A stretch of DNA of 64,000 nucleotides. Origin: Ktedonobacteria bacterium brp13. GTDB lineage: Bacteria > Chloroflexota > Ktedonobacteria > Ktedonobacterales > Ktedonobacteraceae. The translations under genes were made by a program, and so were the position numbers. Under the pieces are notes generated by a model. It saw only the letters and a program-made list of their open reading frames with translations, had not been told where the DNA came from and did no database searches. Positions 54,076-62,937 of the stretch are shown one piece after another. How positions within the stretch are numbered: the stretch's first letter is position 1; each line of letters begins with the position of its first letter. The stretch is taken from positions 7,295,485 to 7,359,484 of the forward strand of contig AP024096.1 of the NCBI GenBank assembly GCA_015099395.1, in the 5' to 3' direction.

Positions 54076-54999
54076 ATGAATGACCGTATTAGAGAGATTT
54101 TAAGCTGGTATTCTAGCGAGAATCCTGGTGTGCGGACAAACCTTGCCCGTATGCTCAATCATGGGCGTCTAGGTGGCACTGGCAAGATGGTAATTTTGCC
54201 TGTTGACCAGGGTTTTGAACATGGACCTGCGCGTAGTTTCGCTCCCAATCCTGCTGGTTATGATCCTCGTTATCATTTCCAATTGGCGATTGATGCGGGA
54301 TGTAACGCCTATGCCGCTCCTTTGGGCTTCTTAGAAGCTGGAGTTTCTGATTTCGCTGGCGAGATACCGCTGATTTTGAAATGTAACAACCACGATATCT
54401 TGAATGATGAGCGAGATCCAATCTCTGCTGTCACTGCAGGCGTTGATGATGCTCTGCGTCTGGGTTGTTCAGCCGTTGGTTTCACTATTTATCCCGGATC
54501 ATCCGAGCGCAATCAGATGTATGAGCAGTTGCGTACGCTGGCTTTCGATGCAAAATCGGCTGGTCTGGCAGTTGTTGTCTGGTCATACCCACGTGGCAGC
54601 TCGATCAGTAAAGATGGTGAAACTTCAATCGATGTTGTGACCTATGCTGCACAGATTGCTGCCCAGTTGGGTGCTGACATCATTAAAGTAAAGTTACCAA
54701 GTGCTAAAGTTGAACTTGCTGAAGCACAGAAGGTTTACCAGAAGTATGAGATTCCCACCTCTACGCTGGCTGACCGCGTGCGTCACGTTGTCCAGAGCTC
54801 CTTCGATGGCCGCCGTATTGTCATCTTCTCCGGTGGCGCAACTGCTGCAGACGATCAGGTCTTCGCTGAGGCACGTGCCATTCGCGATGGTGGCGGTTTC
54901 GGTTCCATTATTGGTCGTAACTCGTTCCAGCGCAATAAAGAAGATGCCGTCAAATTCTTAAACACGATCATGGATATCTATGGTGGTTCTGTAAAGTAG
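54076..54999 (+). CDS. fbaB: Class I fructose-bisphosphate aldolase (FbaB/DhnA type)
   Basis: 307 residues of the archaeal/bacterial class I aldolase family (DhnA-like TIM barrel). It splits fructose 1,6-bisphosphate into triose phosphates through a Schiff base. The lysine lies in ADIIKVKLPS. Phosphate-binding and family motifs are VILPVDQGFEHGP at the start, GCSAVGFTIYPGSS, VWSYPRGSS, and IVIFSGGATA followed by GSIIGRNSFQR near the end. The last segments form the phosphate site of the barrel. It stands alone behind its own promoter and ends at a strong terminator. Confidence 0.92.
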   Translation: MNDRIREILSWYSSENPGVRTNLARMLNHGRLGGTGKMVILPVDQGFEHGPARSFAPNPAGYDPRYHFQLAIDAGCNAYAAPLGFLEAGVSDFAGEIPLILKCNNHDILNDERDPISAVTAGVDDALRLGCSAVGFTIYPGSSERNQMYEQLRTLAFDAKSAGLAVVVWSYPRGSSISKDGETSIDVVTYAAQIAAQLGADIIKVKLPSAKVELAEAQKVYQKYEIPTSTLADRVRHVVQSSFDGRRIVIFSGGATAADDQVFAEARAIRDGGGFGSIIGRNSFQRNKEDAVKFLNTIMDIYGGSVK

Positions 55000-55036
55000 T
55001 CATTCATTGTGAATACCACGCAGAAAATTGTGTTTA

Positions 55037-55072
55037 GGCATCTCCCACAGTTGGGAGATGCCTTTTCTTTTT
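55037..55072 (+). terminator. Strong terminator of the aldolase gene
   Basis: GGCATCTCCCA (55037-55047) and TGGGAGATGCC (55052-55062), a perfect 11-bp stem with a 4-base loop and a long T run. Confidence 0.9.
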
Positions 55073-55103
55073 TTATTGCTGAAGTAATAGGAAGGGCTGT
55101 GTG

Positions 55104-56345
55104 ATGGTTGCATTGAAGCTATCGGTCCGTGATGATTTCTGGCGTTCGTACACTCCTGCGACGCTAGCTCTCTCTCCTGATGGACATTATCTGGCTTTTA
55201 TTGTGCGCTCGCGTGCGTCTGAGTCGGTTTCCGAGCAGCCAGGATTGTCAGTGCAACGTGCAGGATCCAGAGAGAGGGGGCGCCTCTACTTGCTGGCGTT
55301 GGGTGCACGTGATGTCGTCTCAGCTATGGGCACGTTCGAGCCACAGTTGCTCACTGAAGATGTTCACGTGGGGAGCGTCTTAGCCTGGCATCCTGATAGC
55401 CGTCATCTTTTGTTTGCGCACGCTATAGATGGTATGGATGCTGCGGGTAATGAGGCTAGCAAACAATCTGTGCTCAGCTCAATCTCTCTCGAAGATAAGC
55501 ATATACAGCACTTGCTTGCTGCTGAGTATGTTGTCCATGAGGCGGCATGGTCGCCAGATGGGATGCGGATCGCTTTGCTTGGCACTCATACTTCTCATAC
55601 ATCCTCTTCAGCGACAGACACTCTTCAGTCTTCTGTGGATCAACTTTATCTGCTCTCGCTCTCCTCTCAATCCACCGTTGATGATATGGTTGTCTCGAGC
55701 CCTCACTGTTTGACGCATAGTAGTAGTGCTTATCGGCAACTCTCCTGGACACCGGATGGGTATGAGGTTGCTGTGTTGGGCCACGCTGAGCAGTCGAGAA
55801 GTGGGGAACCTGTCCCGGCTGAGGTAATGGATCTGTTGATGTTTCATGCGGAGACGGGCATAGAACGTTGTCTGACCGAGCATGATCTGGACATTGCTAC
55901 CTATGCCTGGGCTCCCGATAGCCAGTCCGCGGTGGTAGTCGGTATGCGTCAGCACGTGCAGGACCAACAGGGTCAGCAATCGCGTCAACTTTTTCTTGTG
56001 ACTCGCTATGGCAATGTTGGGGATCATACGCTGGCTATCAGTCCCTCTCTTGAGGGAGAGGTGTTTGCCGTATCGCAAGCTGACGAGAAAACAGCGGTGT
56101 TACCCGGTCCCTATCGTCCTCAATGGGATGAGACCGGGCAAAGGCTCTACTTCCTGGTTTCTGAGTATGAGGGTCACAATGCACTGCATTGCCTGGAGAT
56201 TGTCTGGCGTTCACAAACGCGCCTCACTGAGCCTACTGCCCTGCTCACTTTTATTGCGCTCATCCCAGGACAGGCACAGCTCCTCTTGACCGAGGTCTCT
56301 TCCGCTGGCGATGTTGGACTTTATCATGTCCCTCTGGCCGAGTAG
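55104..56345 (+). CDS. Beta-propeller protein of the TolB/S9-N-terminal type
   Basis: 413 residues from ATG 55104 (GTG 55101 is in frame; GGAAGGG precedes). Several blades with the typical TolB/DPP-like sentence are visible: LALSPDGHYLAFIVR, LAWHPDSRHLLFAHA, AAWSPDGMRIALLG, LSWTPDGYEVAVLG, YAWAPDSQSAVVVG, and PQWDETGQRLYFLV. No alpha/beta-hydrolase domain follows, so it is a propeller alone and not a peptidase. No signal peptide or membrane segment. The propeller probably binds another protein; the partner is unknown. Confidence 0.8.
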   Translation: MVALKLSVRDDFWRSYTPATLALSPDGHYLAFIVRSRASESVSEQPGLSVQRAGSRERGRLYLLALGARDVVSAMGTFEPQLLTEDVHVGSVLAWHPDSRHLLFAHAIDGMDAAGNEASKQSVLSSISLEDKHIQHLLAAEYVVHEAAWSPDGMRIALLGTHTSHTSSSATDTLQSSVDQLYLLSLSSQSTVDDMVVSSPHCLTHSSSAYRQLSWTPDGYEVAVLGHAEQSRSGEPVPAEVMDLLMFHAETGIERCLTEHDLDIATYAWAPDSQSAVVVGMRQHVQDQQGQQSRQLFLVTRYGNVGDHTLAISPSLEGEVFAVSQADEKTAVLPGPYRPQWDETGQRLYFLVSEYEGHNALHCLEIVWRSQTRLTEPTALLTFIALIPGQAQLLLTEVSSAGDVGLYHVPLAE

Positions 56346-56375
56346 TCCCTGTTGTACGTCGAGCTAGAAACGACA

Positions 56376-56413
56376 AGAGGAGAGTCCCAGCGCATTGTTT
56401 GGGACTCTCCTCT
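56376..56413. terminator. Bidirectional terminator
   Basis: AGAGGAGAGTCCCA (56376-56389) and TGGGACTCTCCTCT (56400-56413), a perfect 14-bp stem between the converging propeller and trxB genes. Confidence 0.85.
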
Positions 56414-56453
56414 AAAGATCGTATTCGTGTATGTTGTGTACAGGTGCTGGCAG

Positions 56454-57404
56454 CTAATCCCAGTTTTCGATGCCAACTTCGTCGCCCTGTTCCTCTAACC
56501 AGCGCTCCAGGTCGATAGCCGCACGACACCCCTCGCCAGCGGCCGTGACGGCCTGACGATAACGGTGATCTGAGACGTCGCCTGCTACAAAGATACCAGG
56601 AATGTTGGTCATGGTGTACTCGGTCGGTATGATATAGCCAGTCTCATCCATCTCGATGATGCCTTTGAAGAGGCTCGTATTTGGCTGGTGGCCAATTGCC
56701 AGGAAGAGTCCATCCATAGCCAGTTTCTCTTCTGCACCAGTTTTCGTGTTGCGAACCTGGAGTCCGTTCATGGAGTCGTTACCCAGAACCTCGGTGACTT
56801 CGTGATTCATCAAGAAGCTGATTTTTGGATTAGCTTCAGCGCGATTCTGCATAATCTTACTGGCACGGAAGCTATCACGGCGATGGATCAGTGTGACGTG
56901 GTCGGCATAGCGGGTCAGAAAGATAGCTTCTTCCATTGCTGTATCACCACCACCAATAACCGCAACGTTCTTGCCTTTGAAAAAGAAGCCGTCACAGGTC
57001 GCACAGGCAGTGACACCGCGACCGCGTAACTGCTGCTCACTGGGTAGTCCCAACCATTTGGCACTGGCACCGGTGGCAATAATTACCGCGCGGGAGCGGT
57101 ACTCAGTTGTGTCGGTTTTTACTGTGAATGGACGTTTGCTAAAATCGACCTCAATTGCATCCTCGGGGATCAGTTCGGCCCCGAAGCGGCGTGCCTGGGC
57201 TTCAAACTTCTCCATCATATCAGGGCCCAGGATACCGGTCTCAAAACCAGGATAATTCTCTACATCGCTGGTCTGCATCAATTGACCACCAACTTCGTAG
57301 CCCTGCAATACCAGTACAGATAGATTCGAGCGTGCTGCATAGATGGCCGCCGTATATCCAGCAGGGCCGGAGCCAATTATGATCACACCATAGTTCTTTG
57401 TCAT
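56454..57404 (-). CDS. trxB: Thioredoxin reductase
   Basis: 316 residues from ATG 57404 (MTKNYGVIIIG), with GAGGA upstream; an in-frame GTG at 57419 precedes it but lies on that ribosome site. FAD motif IIIGSGPAGYTAAIYAAR, redox-active CATC in GVTACATCDGFFF, NADPH site AVIGGGDTAMEEA with HRR (TLIHRRDSFRAS), and C-terminal FVAGDVSD-x-x-YRQAVTAAGEGC, as in all low-molecular-weight TrxB. It reduces thioredoxin with NADPH. It stands alone; no thioredoxin gene is in the window. Confidence 0.95.
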   Translation of the reverse strand: MTKNYGVIIIGSGPAGYTAAIYAARSNLSVLVLQGYEVGGQLMQTSDVENYPGFETGILGPDMMEKFEAQARRFGAELIPEDAIEVDFSKRPFTVKTDTTEYRSRAVIIATGASAKWLGLPSEQQLRGRGVTACATCDGFFFKGKNVAVIGGGDTAMEEAIFLTRYADHVTLIHRRDSFRASKIMQNRAEANPKISFLMNHEVTEVLGNDSMNGLQVRNTKTGAEEKLAMDGLFLAIGHQPNTSLFKGIIEMDETGYIIPTEYTMTNIPGIFVAGDVSDHRYRQAVTAAGEGCRAAIDLERWLEEQGDEVGIENWD

Positions 57405-57676
57405 ATATATGTTCCTCACTTAATAGTAAAATAATCACGTCTGTCATCGCTAACACATGGGAGGGCTGTTTTATGCCATCTCCGCATACCTTCATGTAGA
57501 GAGTTCTATCTTGTAATACGCGATTACTACTATGGAAAGTTAGCATTGATAGATATTCCATATATGATAACACAGGTCTATTCCCGTTACTTACCGTAGA
57601 GGTGCTCTGTTTCTCGTGATAGTGTTGCGCAATGAGCTATGGAACACTATCGTTGTGTTGTGTGTAGATGAGATGT

Positions 57677-58798
57677 TTAGTGGTCGCGCGTTGTCTGTAT
57701 GCGCCATTGGTGCAGTACGTGCAGCGTATCGATGACCAGTTGCTCTAAAGGTGCTAGCGCGACATGTTCTCTTACTGTATGCTCGTCGACGACGCCTGTA
57801 GAGACCATTAGAGCATGAATAGTGGGGAGCAGGCCGGTCGTGTCGCTACCGATATAGGTTGGTTGCATCTGAAGGGTTGCTCCTCGCTGTGAGAGGACAG
57901 ATTGATAGACGGCCAGTAGTGGCTCATCCAGTTGGGTGACATAGCTGTCGCTGGATATATTGAACGATACTTCGGCGCGACCGCCTGACTTCCTGGCAGC
58001 CTCTTCAAAACCTTGCTGAATGGCTACTCTGTAACGTTGGCGGTCTTGCGACGACTCGTAACTACGGATCTCCCCTTCGACGATGACATGTTCGGGGATT
58101 GCGTTACGGGCCTCTCCCCCACGTACGCGACCGATATTGATGCGCGTCTGGTCGTTTGCCAGGATGCCGATTGGAATCTCTGCTTTACGAAAGATCTCAA
58201 TTGCGCTGGCGGTCCCGGTGAGATCTTTGCCTGGATGACCGCTCTTGCCTGTAATTGTAACGTCAAAGGACTCGTAGCTGGCACCTTTAGAAATGACTAC
58301 TCCGGCTTCAAAGGCGTTATCAAAGACAAAGCCACTCTTGACCTGCCATTTTTCACCGTCAAAGCCATTGGCACCACAGCGCCCACTTTCCTCCTGTACG
58401 GTAAAGAGGATCACGAGTGGCGGATGGGGAAGTTGCTGCTCGATGATACGGCGCAGTACCTCAAGAATAATAGTGATCCCCGCAGCGTCGTCTGCTCCGA
58501 GGTTGGTATTGCCATCACTATAGAGTACCCCATCGGTCAGGACTGGTTCATGACCGAGACCGGGCGCGACCCTATCCATGTGTGCGCAGAGCAGCAAGGG
58601 TTCTCCCTTATTCCCCTCATCTCCCTGACCCTCCATGGTCGCTATAAGATTGCCCTGCCCGTCTACCTGCATGGGTAAGCCAAGGGCCGTAAGTTGTTTT
58701 TCGAGATACGCACGTACGTATTCCTCATGTCCCGAAGTACTGGGGATGCGTACGATGTCGATGAGTGTCTGAGCGAGACGGTCAGCATAAACGAACAT
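57677..58798 (-). CDS. M20-family metallopeptidase (tripeptidase/PepT-like)
   Basis: 373 residues. The dinuclear zinc site is complete in the usual order: His in CAHMDRV, bridging Asp in LGADDAAGI, Glu pair in VQEESGRCGA, Asp in VFDNAFEAG, and a final His in VDEHTVREH. The dimerisation/lid domain sits in the middle (ITGKSGHPGKDLTGTASAIEI, in parts, to EIRSYESSQ). The layout and the GxDxxG-type ending are like peptidase T and the related M20 tripeptidases rather than acetylornithine deacetylase. It would trim small peptides in the cytoplasm. No signal peptide. Exact substrate unknown. Confidence 0.85.
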   Translation of the reverse strand: MFVYADRLAQTLIDIVRIPSTSGHEEYVRAYLEKQLTALGLPMQVDGQGNLIATMEGQGDEGNKGEPLLLCAHMDRVAPGLGHEPVLTDGVLYSDGNTNLGADDAAGITIILEVLRRIIEQQLPHPPLVILFTVQEESGRCGANGFDGEKWQVKSGFVFDNAFEAGVVISKGASYESFDVTITGKSGHPGKDLTGTASAIEIFRKAEIPIGILANDQTRINIGRVRGGEARNAIPEHVIVEGEIRSYESSQDRQRYRVAIQQGFEEAARKSGGRAEVSFNISSDSYVTQLDEPLLAVYQSVLSQRGATLQMQPTYIGSDTTGLLPTIHALMVSTGVVDEHTVREHVALAPLEQLVIDTLHVLHQWRIQTTRDH

Positions 58799-59173
58799 AT
58801 CTTTTCCTCTCCTCTCTTCTAATGAATAGGTAGTGCCAGATATACATATTATACGAGAGGAGACCGGCCCAGCGTAGTGGTACCCAGGTGAAAGGACGTT
58901 GTAGCCAGGACTTTTATAAAAATGTTTCCAAAAAGTCCTATGTGAATTCTATTCAGAACAAGATAATGAGCGCTATAATGAATTACATCTGATCATAATG
59001 GAGCAAGAAGAGATGCGATGAGGGTAAGAACGCCCTTGCCAGCTTAAACGACAGCTGAGGCTGGTAGTGCTATAATGTCACGAGAATATAGCTAATAGCA
59101 TATTCTCAGCACATAGCCTGTAACGTGGCGTGCACACTTTGAGATTACAGTGTGTAGAGAGGGATTTTGGTGC
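58799..59173. other. Divergent region with two TATAAT boxes
   Basis: About 375 bases between the M20 peptidase (minus) and the subtilase (plus). Two plus-strand TATAAT boxes were seen, at 58974-58979 and at 59071-59076 (the latter extended). No other features. Confidence 0.5.
59068..59076 (+). promoter_or_regulatory. Extended -10 promoter of the subtilase gene
   Basis: TGCTATAAT (59068-59076), the same extended -10 as at 29410, with a weak ACGACA -35 17 bases upstream. Confidence 0.5.
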
Positions 59174-60844
59174 ATGTCTCTAAGCTCAACGGAAGTCATG
59201 GGAACACCTACTGAGGTGTTTCATTGGATGCCAGGGGAGATGGTTGTAGTAATTCGTCTGGCGCGCATTCCCGCTGATGATGCTCTGGATATTCTGGTTG
59301 AGCAAGTGCGCGTGCAGCTCAACACCTTTCTGGCGCATTATGCATTTTCCCTCGATTTGTATGGGAGTGGCGGACGTTGGCTTGAAAATGTGGGCATGCC
59401 GCCGATCCGTAGGCGCGCCTTTATCTTTGGTTTGCGGCGTAAGCAACCACTGGCTGTGCTCTTCTTTCATGTGCGCCGTCTTGAGGAGCAGAGTCGTACA
59501 CAAAAAGGACAAGGGCGACAAGCTACGCAAGATGATCCTCTTCCCATTGCTCTATCCTATATTCATGGTCATCTCGAATATTTTGCCCAGCATGGTTTAC
59601 ATATCGTTTCAGCAATGCCTAATTGGCTGGTGACTGCTGCCCCCTTATTCTATGCACAGGGCGGCGCTGTCATTCCGCCGGTACCGGCACCTTCACTGGA
59701 TGCTGTGGTTCCATCTGATAGACTCTCTGGCTGGCATCTTTATTTCCCTTCCCCTGGCTTCTCATTAAAAGAGAGTACCATTGCAGGTGTGCAGGTAGTG
59801 GTGCTGGATACTGCGCATCATCCTGATCGCATTCTGAGTGCTGTCACACGACCAGAGCTACGCCGTAACTGGTTATTGCGTCGGCTGGCTGATGATCTGC
59901 GTCAGGAAGATGGAGCGTTCACTATCGAATACGATCGTTATCCTCCTGCTAACGATGTCTGTACTGGTCGGGATAGTCGTTATGTGCCACGCTACTATCT
60001 CATGCCTGATCATGGGCTCTCGGTAGTGGGTATCATACGCAATCTTGCGCCGGGTGCACGGATACGTCTGGTTCGTGTGCTGAATGACTACGGCGGTGGT
60101 GATCTCTATGGACTGTATGCGGCTCTTACCGATCTTGAGCATGAGCTACACACAGGAGCATTACGGAGCGTCATTATTAACTTGAGCCTGACTATCATGC
60201 CTGATATTCAGCGCCTACCTTATATCTGGTTTACCGATCGACAATGGCCTAATTCGCGTCTGATGGGAGCCGTACGGGTCTTGCGCCATATTGAAGAGGG
60301 TCTTCGACAACTCTTTGAGTGCCTATCTGAGCAGGGCGCACTGATTGTCGCTGCTGCTGGGAACGACTCCCTATTCGCGCACCAGCATAGCGCAGCACCA
60401 CGTCCACCGCGCGCTCCGGCTCGCTATAGCTCAACTATCAGCGTAACATCGATAAACAGTAATTTTGCGCCGGCTGCCTATGCTAACGCTGCGAATATGG
60501 GCTCTCAGCGGAGTGGGATCGCCACGTTTGGTGGCGACGAGCCACGTGCTATCGACCATAACGGACTGCCAGATGCTGTACGTGGCATCTATATCGCACC
60601 GACCTTCCCTGCAGGTGAAGCCAATAATTCAGGTTGGGCTGATTGGCGGGGTACCTCTTTTGCGACTCCAATGATCAGTGCGCTCGGGGCTCACTTAATG
60701 GCACAGGGTCTTCCCGCTGCGGCTATCATGGCTCGGCTCGCAGACGGAAGTGATACGCGGAGTGAGGCTACGTATGGGACTCCGCCAGAAGTACCACAGC
60801 TCCTGGCGAACAGTATTCATGTGCAACAGCGCTTTGGTGTCTAA
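59174..60844 (+). CDS. Cytoplasmic subtilisin-like (S8) serine peptidase with unknown N-terminal domain
   Basis: 556 residues from ATG 59174 (GAGAGGG upstream). The catalytic triad is complete, counted from this start: Asp212 in VVVLDTAHH, His280 in PDHGLSVVGII, Ser495 in GTSFATPMISALGAHL, with oxyanion Asn397 in AAAGND. There is no signal peptide, propeptide cleavage site or membrane segment, so it should act inside the cell. Residues 1-~205 form an alpha/beta-looking region that I do not recognise (VFHWMPGEMVVVIRLARI, VLFFHVRRLEEQ). Such intracellular subtilases with unknown domains occur in regulated systems, but nothing in the neighbourhood tells the substrate. Confidence 0.8.
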   Translation: MSLSSTEVMGTPTEVFHWMPGEMVVVIRLARIPADDALDILVEQVRVQLNTFLAHYAFSLDLYGSGGRWLENVGMPPIRRRAFIFGLRRKQPLAVLFFHVRRLEEQSRTQKGQGRQATQDDPLPIALSYIHGHLEYFAQHGLHIVSAMPNWLVTAAPLFYAQGGAVIPPVPAPSLDAVVPSDRLSGWHLYFPSPGFSLKESTIAGVQVVVLDTAHHPDRILSAVTRPELRRNWLLRRLADDLRQEDGAFTIEYDRYPPANDVCTGRDSRYVPRYYLMPDHGLSVVGIIRNLAPGARIRLVRVLNDYGGGDLYGLYAALTDLEHELHTGALRSVIINLSLTIMPDIQRLPYIWFTDRQWPNSRLMGAVRVLRHIEEGLRQLFECLSEQGALIVAAAGNDSLFAHQHSAAPRPPRAPARYSSTISVTSINSNFAPAAYANAANMGSQRSGIATFGGDEPRAIDHNGLPDAVRGIYIAPTFPAGEANNSGWADWRGTSFATPMISALGAHLMAQGLPAAAIMARLADGSDTRSEATYGTPPEVPQLLANSIHVQQRFGV

Positions 60845-60852
60845 GATCTTAT

Positions 60853-60906
60853 TCCGAAAACCAACGCGACTGGCGTCGCTAGTGCCCGCACACGCAAGTT
60901 TTCGGA
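60853..60906 (+). terminator. Inverted repeat after the subtilase gene
   Basis: TCCGAAAAC (60853-60861) and GTTTTCGGA (60898-60906), a perfect 9-bp stem with an inner GCGAC/GTCGC, 8 bases after the stop. No T run. Confidence 0.5.
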
Positions 60907-61030
60907 TACGTAGTAAATTGGTGTCCAGGAGCGCATCGGCGTGCAGATCAGTAGCGCTCACTATGCTGATATGAATGGGAATAAAGTGCGCTGGCTGCAG
61001 TGTTCTAATAGAATGATGAAACGTGCTTCA

Positions 61031-61059
61031 TTGACGCTTCATTGTCTGTCGTTTATAAT
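61031..61059 (+). promoter_or_regulatory. Sigma70-like promoter of the ErpA gene
   Basis: TTGACG (61031-61036), a 17-base spacer, TATAAT (61054-61059). The leader would be about 70 bases. Confidence 0.75.
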
Positions 61060-61137
61060 ACAACTAAATGTAGTCATTTTTATCTGATATGTGGGGTAGC
61101 ATCAGCTTTCCCCCCTTTTCGGAGAGGTAAACGTAAT

Positions 61138-61542
61138 ATGATAGAGCAGAACCAGCAGACGGTGACAGAGATTAGCTCGATTACCATGACCCCCGCTGCA
61201 GCAGTAAAAGTACGTGAGTTACTCGCGCAGGAAAACGATGCAAGCCTGGGCTTGCGTGTGTTTGTCGCCGGTGGTGGTTGCTCCGGTCTCCAGTATGGTA
61301 TGACTCTGGACGAAGAGCAAGAGGGTGATACCACTGTAACCGTCGGCGATTTCAAAATCTTCATTGACGACATGAGCCTGGGTTATGTCTCAGGTAGCGA
61401 AGTCGATTATGTAGATAGCCTGATGGGCGCTGGCTTTACCGTGAACAACCCTAACGCTGTTTCGAGCTGTGGTTGTGGTCACTCCTTCCGCACCGCTGAT
61501 GGTGGCGCAGGCGAGTCTCGCAGTTGTGGTTGTGGTCACTAA
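61138..61542 (+). CDS. Iron-sulfur cluster insertion protein, ErpA/IscA family
   Basis: 134 residues from ATG 61138, with GGAGAGG upstream; upstream in-frame residues overlap the promoter. A-type carriers hand [2Fe-2S] or [4Fe-4S] clusters to target proteins. The three ligand cysteines are in GGCSGLQYGM and the SSCGCGHSF ending. The protein does not stop there: after about 14 Gly/Ala/Ser-rich residues it repeats CGCGH at the C-terminus, so it has five to six cysteines in two near-identical pentapeptide tails. The repeat is visible also in DNA (GTGGTTGTGGTCAC twice). With many iron-sulfur proteins in the redox cluster, a supply role is plausible. Confidence 0.88.
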   Translation: MIEQNQQTVTEISSITMTPAAAVKVRELLAQENDASLGLRVFVAGGGCSGLQYGMTLDEEQEGDTTVTVGDFKIFIDDMSLGYVSGSEVDYVDSLMGAGFTVNNPNAVSSCGCGHSFRTADGGAGESRSCGCGH

Positions 61543-61622
61543 TCTTAAGCACACAATTGCCAGATACACATTGCTTGCTGTATGTTATCTTGTTTGAGGT
61601 AGCATAACTGGCAGGCGAGAGG

Positions 61623-61663
61623 GGGTCCTTCGCAACAAGATTCTTGAGCACGAAGGGCCCTTT
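61623..61663 (+). terminator. Terminator after the ErpA gene
   Basis: GGGTCCTTCG (61623-61632) pairs with CGAAGGGCCC (61651-61660) with one G-U pair, then TTT. Confidence 0.6.
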
Positions 61664-61738
61664 GTTATGCTCTTATGCTAGCGAGCTTCTTTCTACTATC
61701 TTCCCTCGCTACCTTTTCTTCCCTTTTTCTATCTGTCT

Positions 61739-62155
61739 TCATTCGTCATCGTGCATATCTTCATCTTCATCGCTGATAGGTTGCGTCTGAACTGGCGTTT
61801 GCAGTGTTCGTTGAACGAGACCGGGCATATCTTTGACAAATTTTGAGTTGGCAACGACACGTCGTGCTCCTGCCTGGCGTGCACGCTGTTGTGCCTCTAT
61901 ATCGATATGCGAGCCGAAAGCCAGAACCGGAACATTATGCGCATTGGCGGAACGGATTGCAGCCTCCCAGTCGATACCTGGTGTTGAGATATTGACAATG
62001 GCGAGGATTGGCCGATCTTGCTCACTCGCAAAGGACTGTTCAAAGGTCGCCAGATTGCGCACTGTCGTGACCGCGATATCATGATGACGTAAGGTATCGC
62101 GCATCTTCACGGCAAAAAAAAGATCTTTCTCTAAGGCGATAATGACCTCTGTCAT
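61739..62155 (-). CDS. Receiver-like protein lacking the phospho-acceptor aspartate
   Basis: 138 residues with the layout of a response-regulator receiver: a hydrophobic first strand (EVIIALEKDLFF), helix, and a third strand ILAIVNIS where the phospho-acceptor Asp should be; the residue is Asn. The switch positions later (VLAFGSH, with Ser in FGS; Lys in ANSKF) are partly kept. The last ~20 residues are strongly acidic (DEDEDMHDDE). So it is a pseudo-receiver: probably not phosphorylated, likely a protein-interaction module. It is 57 bases from the unknown 62213 gene on the same strand and probably shares its transcript. Confidence 0.75.
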   Translation of the reverse strand: MTEVIIALEKDLFFAVKMRDTLRHHDIAVTTVRNLATFEQSFASEQDRPILAIVNISTPGIDWEAAIRSANAHNVPVLAFGSHIDIEAQQRARQAGARRVVANSKFVKDMPGLVQRTLQTPVQTQPISDEDEDMHDDE

Positions 62156-62212
62156 AACGTTATTGTTATCCTATTTTCTACCCTGGATAAGAGCGTCAAA
62201 TTGACAATAAGA

Positions 62213-62719
62213 TTAATCCTCTGGGCTCTCATAGACAGGACGACGGAAGAGGTCGCCTAACTCCTGATTGATCAGGTTGGCATCGGTGTATAGATCGGGC
62301 GTTAGAACATGGTGTGTTCCATTGCAATAAGGCTTATCGCACTTTTTTTCGTGGCTCGTCTCGAAAATCAAGTTTCCATCTTCAACAGAGGTCCAGATAT
62401 GACGACGCGAGTAGCCATCGCCCCACTTAAAGATCAAGCCATCTTTATATTCATCAAAGCGACCTTGTCCGTAGAGAAAATCGCGGTTGAACATATTCAG
62501 AATTGGTCGTATGCGACTGGCATTGATAACCTGTGCTGCTGGGGGTGACATTGTAGTGGTAGCTTCTGCGGCTAGATCTTGCTGGGGGATGAAGAGCTCT
62601 CTGGAGGAATGCTGTTCCTCCCGAATCATCTCTTGAATCATCTTCCCTTCTGCATCGGACAGGCCATGACCCTGGCCCAGAATTGACGGTTTTCTATTGG
62701 GATTGTTCTGCTCTGGCAC
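62213..62719 (-). CDS. Unknown 168-residue protein with a CDGSH-like cysteine motif
   Basis: Read from GTG 62719 (VPEQNNPNRK) because AAGGAG lies 7 bases upstream; the frame to 62806 has no RBS. The N-terminal third is polar and possibly disordered. The C-terminal half has a conserved-looking core (FLYGQGRFDEYKDGLIFKWG, ended by RRHIWTSVEDGNLIFETSHE) followed by CDKPYCNGTHH. The P-x-C-(D/N)-G-T-H part looks like the CDGSH iron-sulfur motif, but the spacing of the first cysteines is wrong for a standard CDGSH domain. I do not recognise the family. It lies directly upstream of the pseudo-receiver gene. Confidence 0.55.
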   Translation of the reverse strand: MPEQNNPNRKPSILGQGHGLSDAEGKMIQEMIREEQHSSRELFIPQQDLAAEATTTMSPPAAQVINASRIRPILNMFNRDFLYGQGRFDEYKDGLIFKWGDGYSRRHIWTSVEDGNLIFETSHEKKCDKPYCNGTHHVLTPDLYTDANLINQELGDLFRRPVYESPED

Positions 62720-62911
62720 TATAAACTCCTTGCTAGCTCTTGTCGTTGAGGAGCATTTTTCAAAGGGACTTTTCATAGCGTACAACACAGAGCAAGATCT
62801 GTACAAGTTTTCTTGTGGCTATTGAACTTGTATAGAATGATGCTTTATTAAGTACCAGGAATGGAGCCAGCATAGTTCTTGGATATTGTCTCGTTCAAGG
62901 CTGGACAGCGC

Positions 62912-62917
62912 TATAAT
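62912..62917 (+). promoter_or_regulatory. -10 box of the LuxR-type regulator gene
   Basis: TATAAT at 62912-62917, 26 bases before ATG 62938, so the leader would be only about 14 bases. No clear -35. Confidence 0.45.
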
Positions 62918-62937
62918 CTGCCCTTTATACTTAGTGT

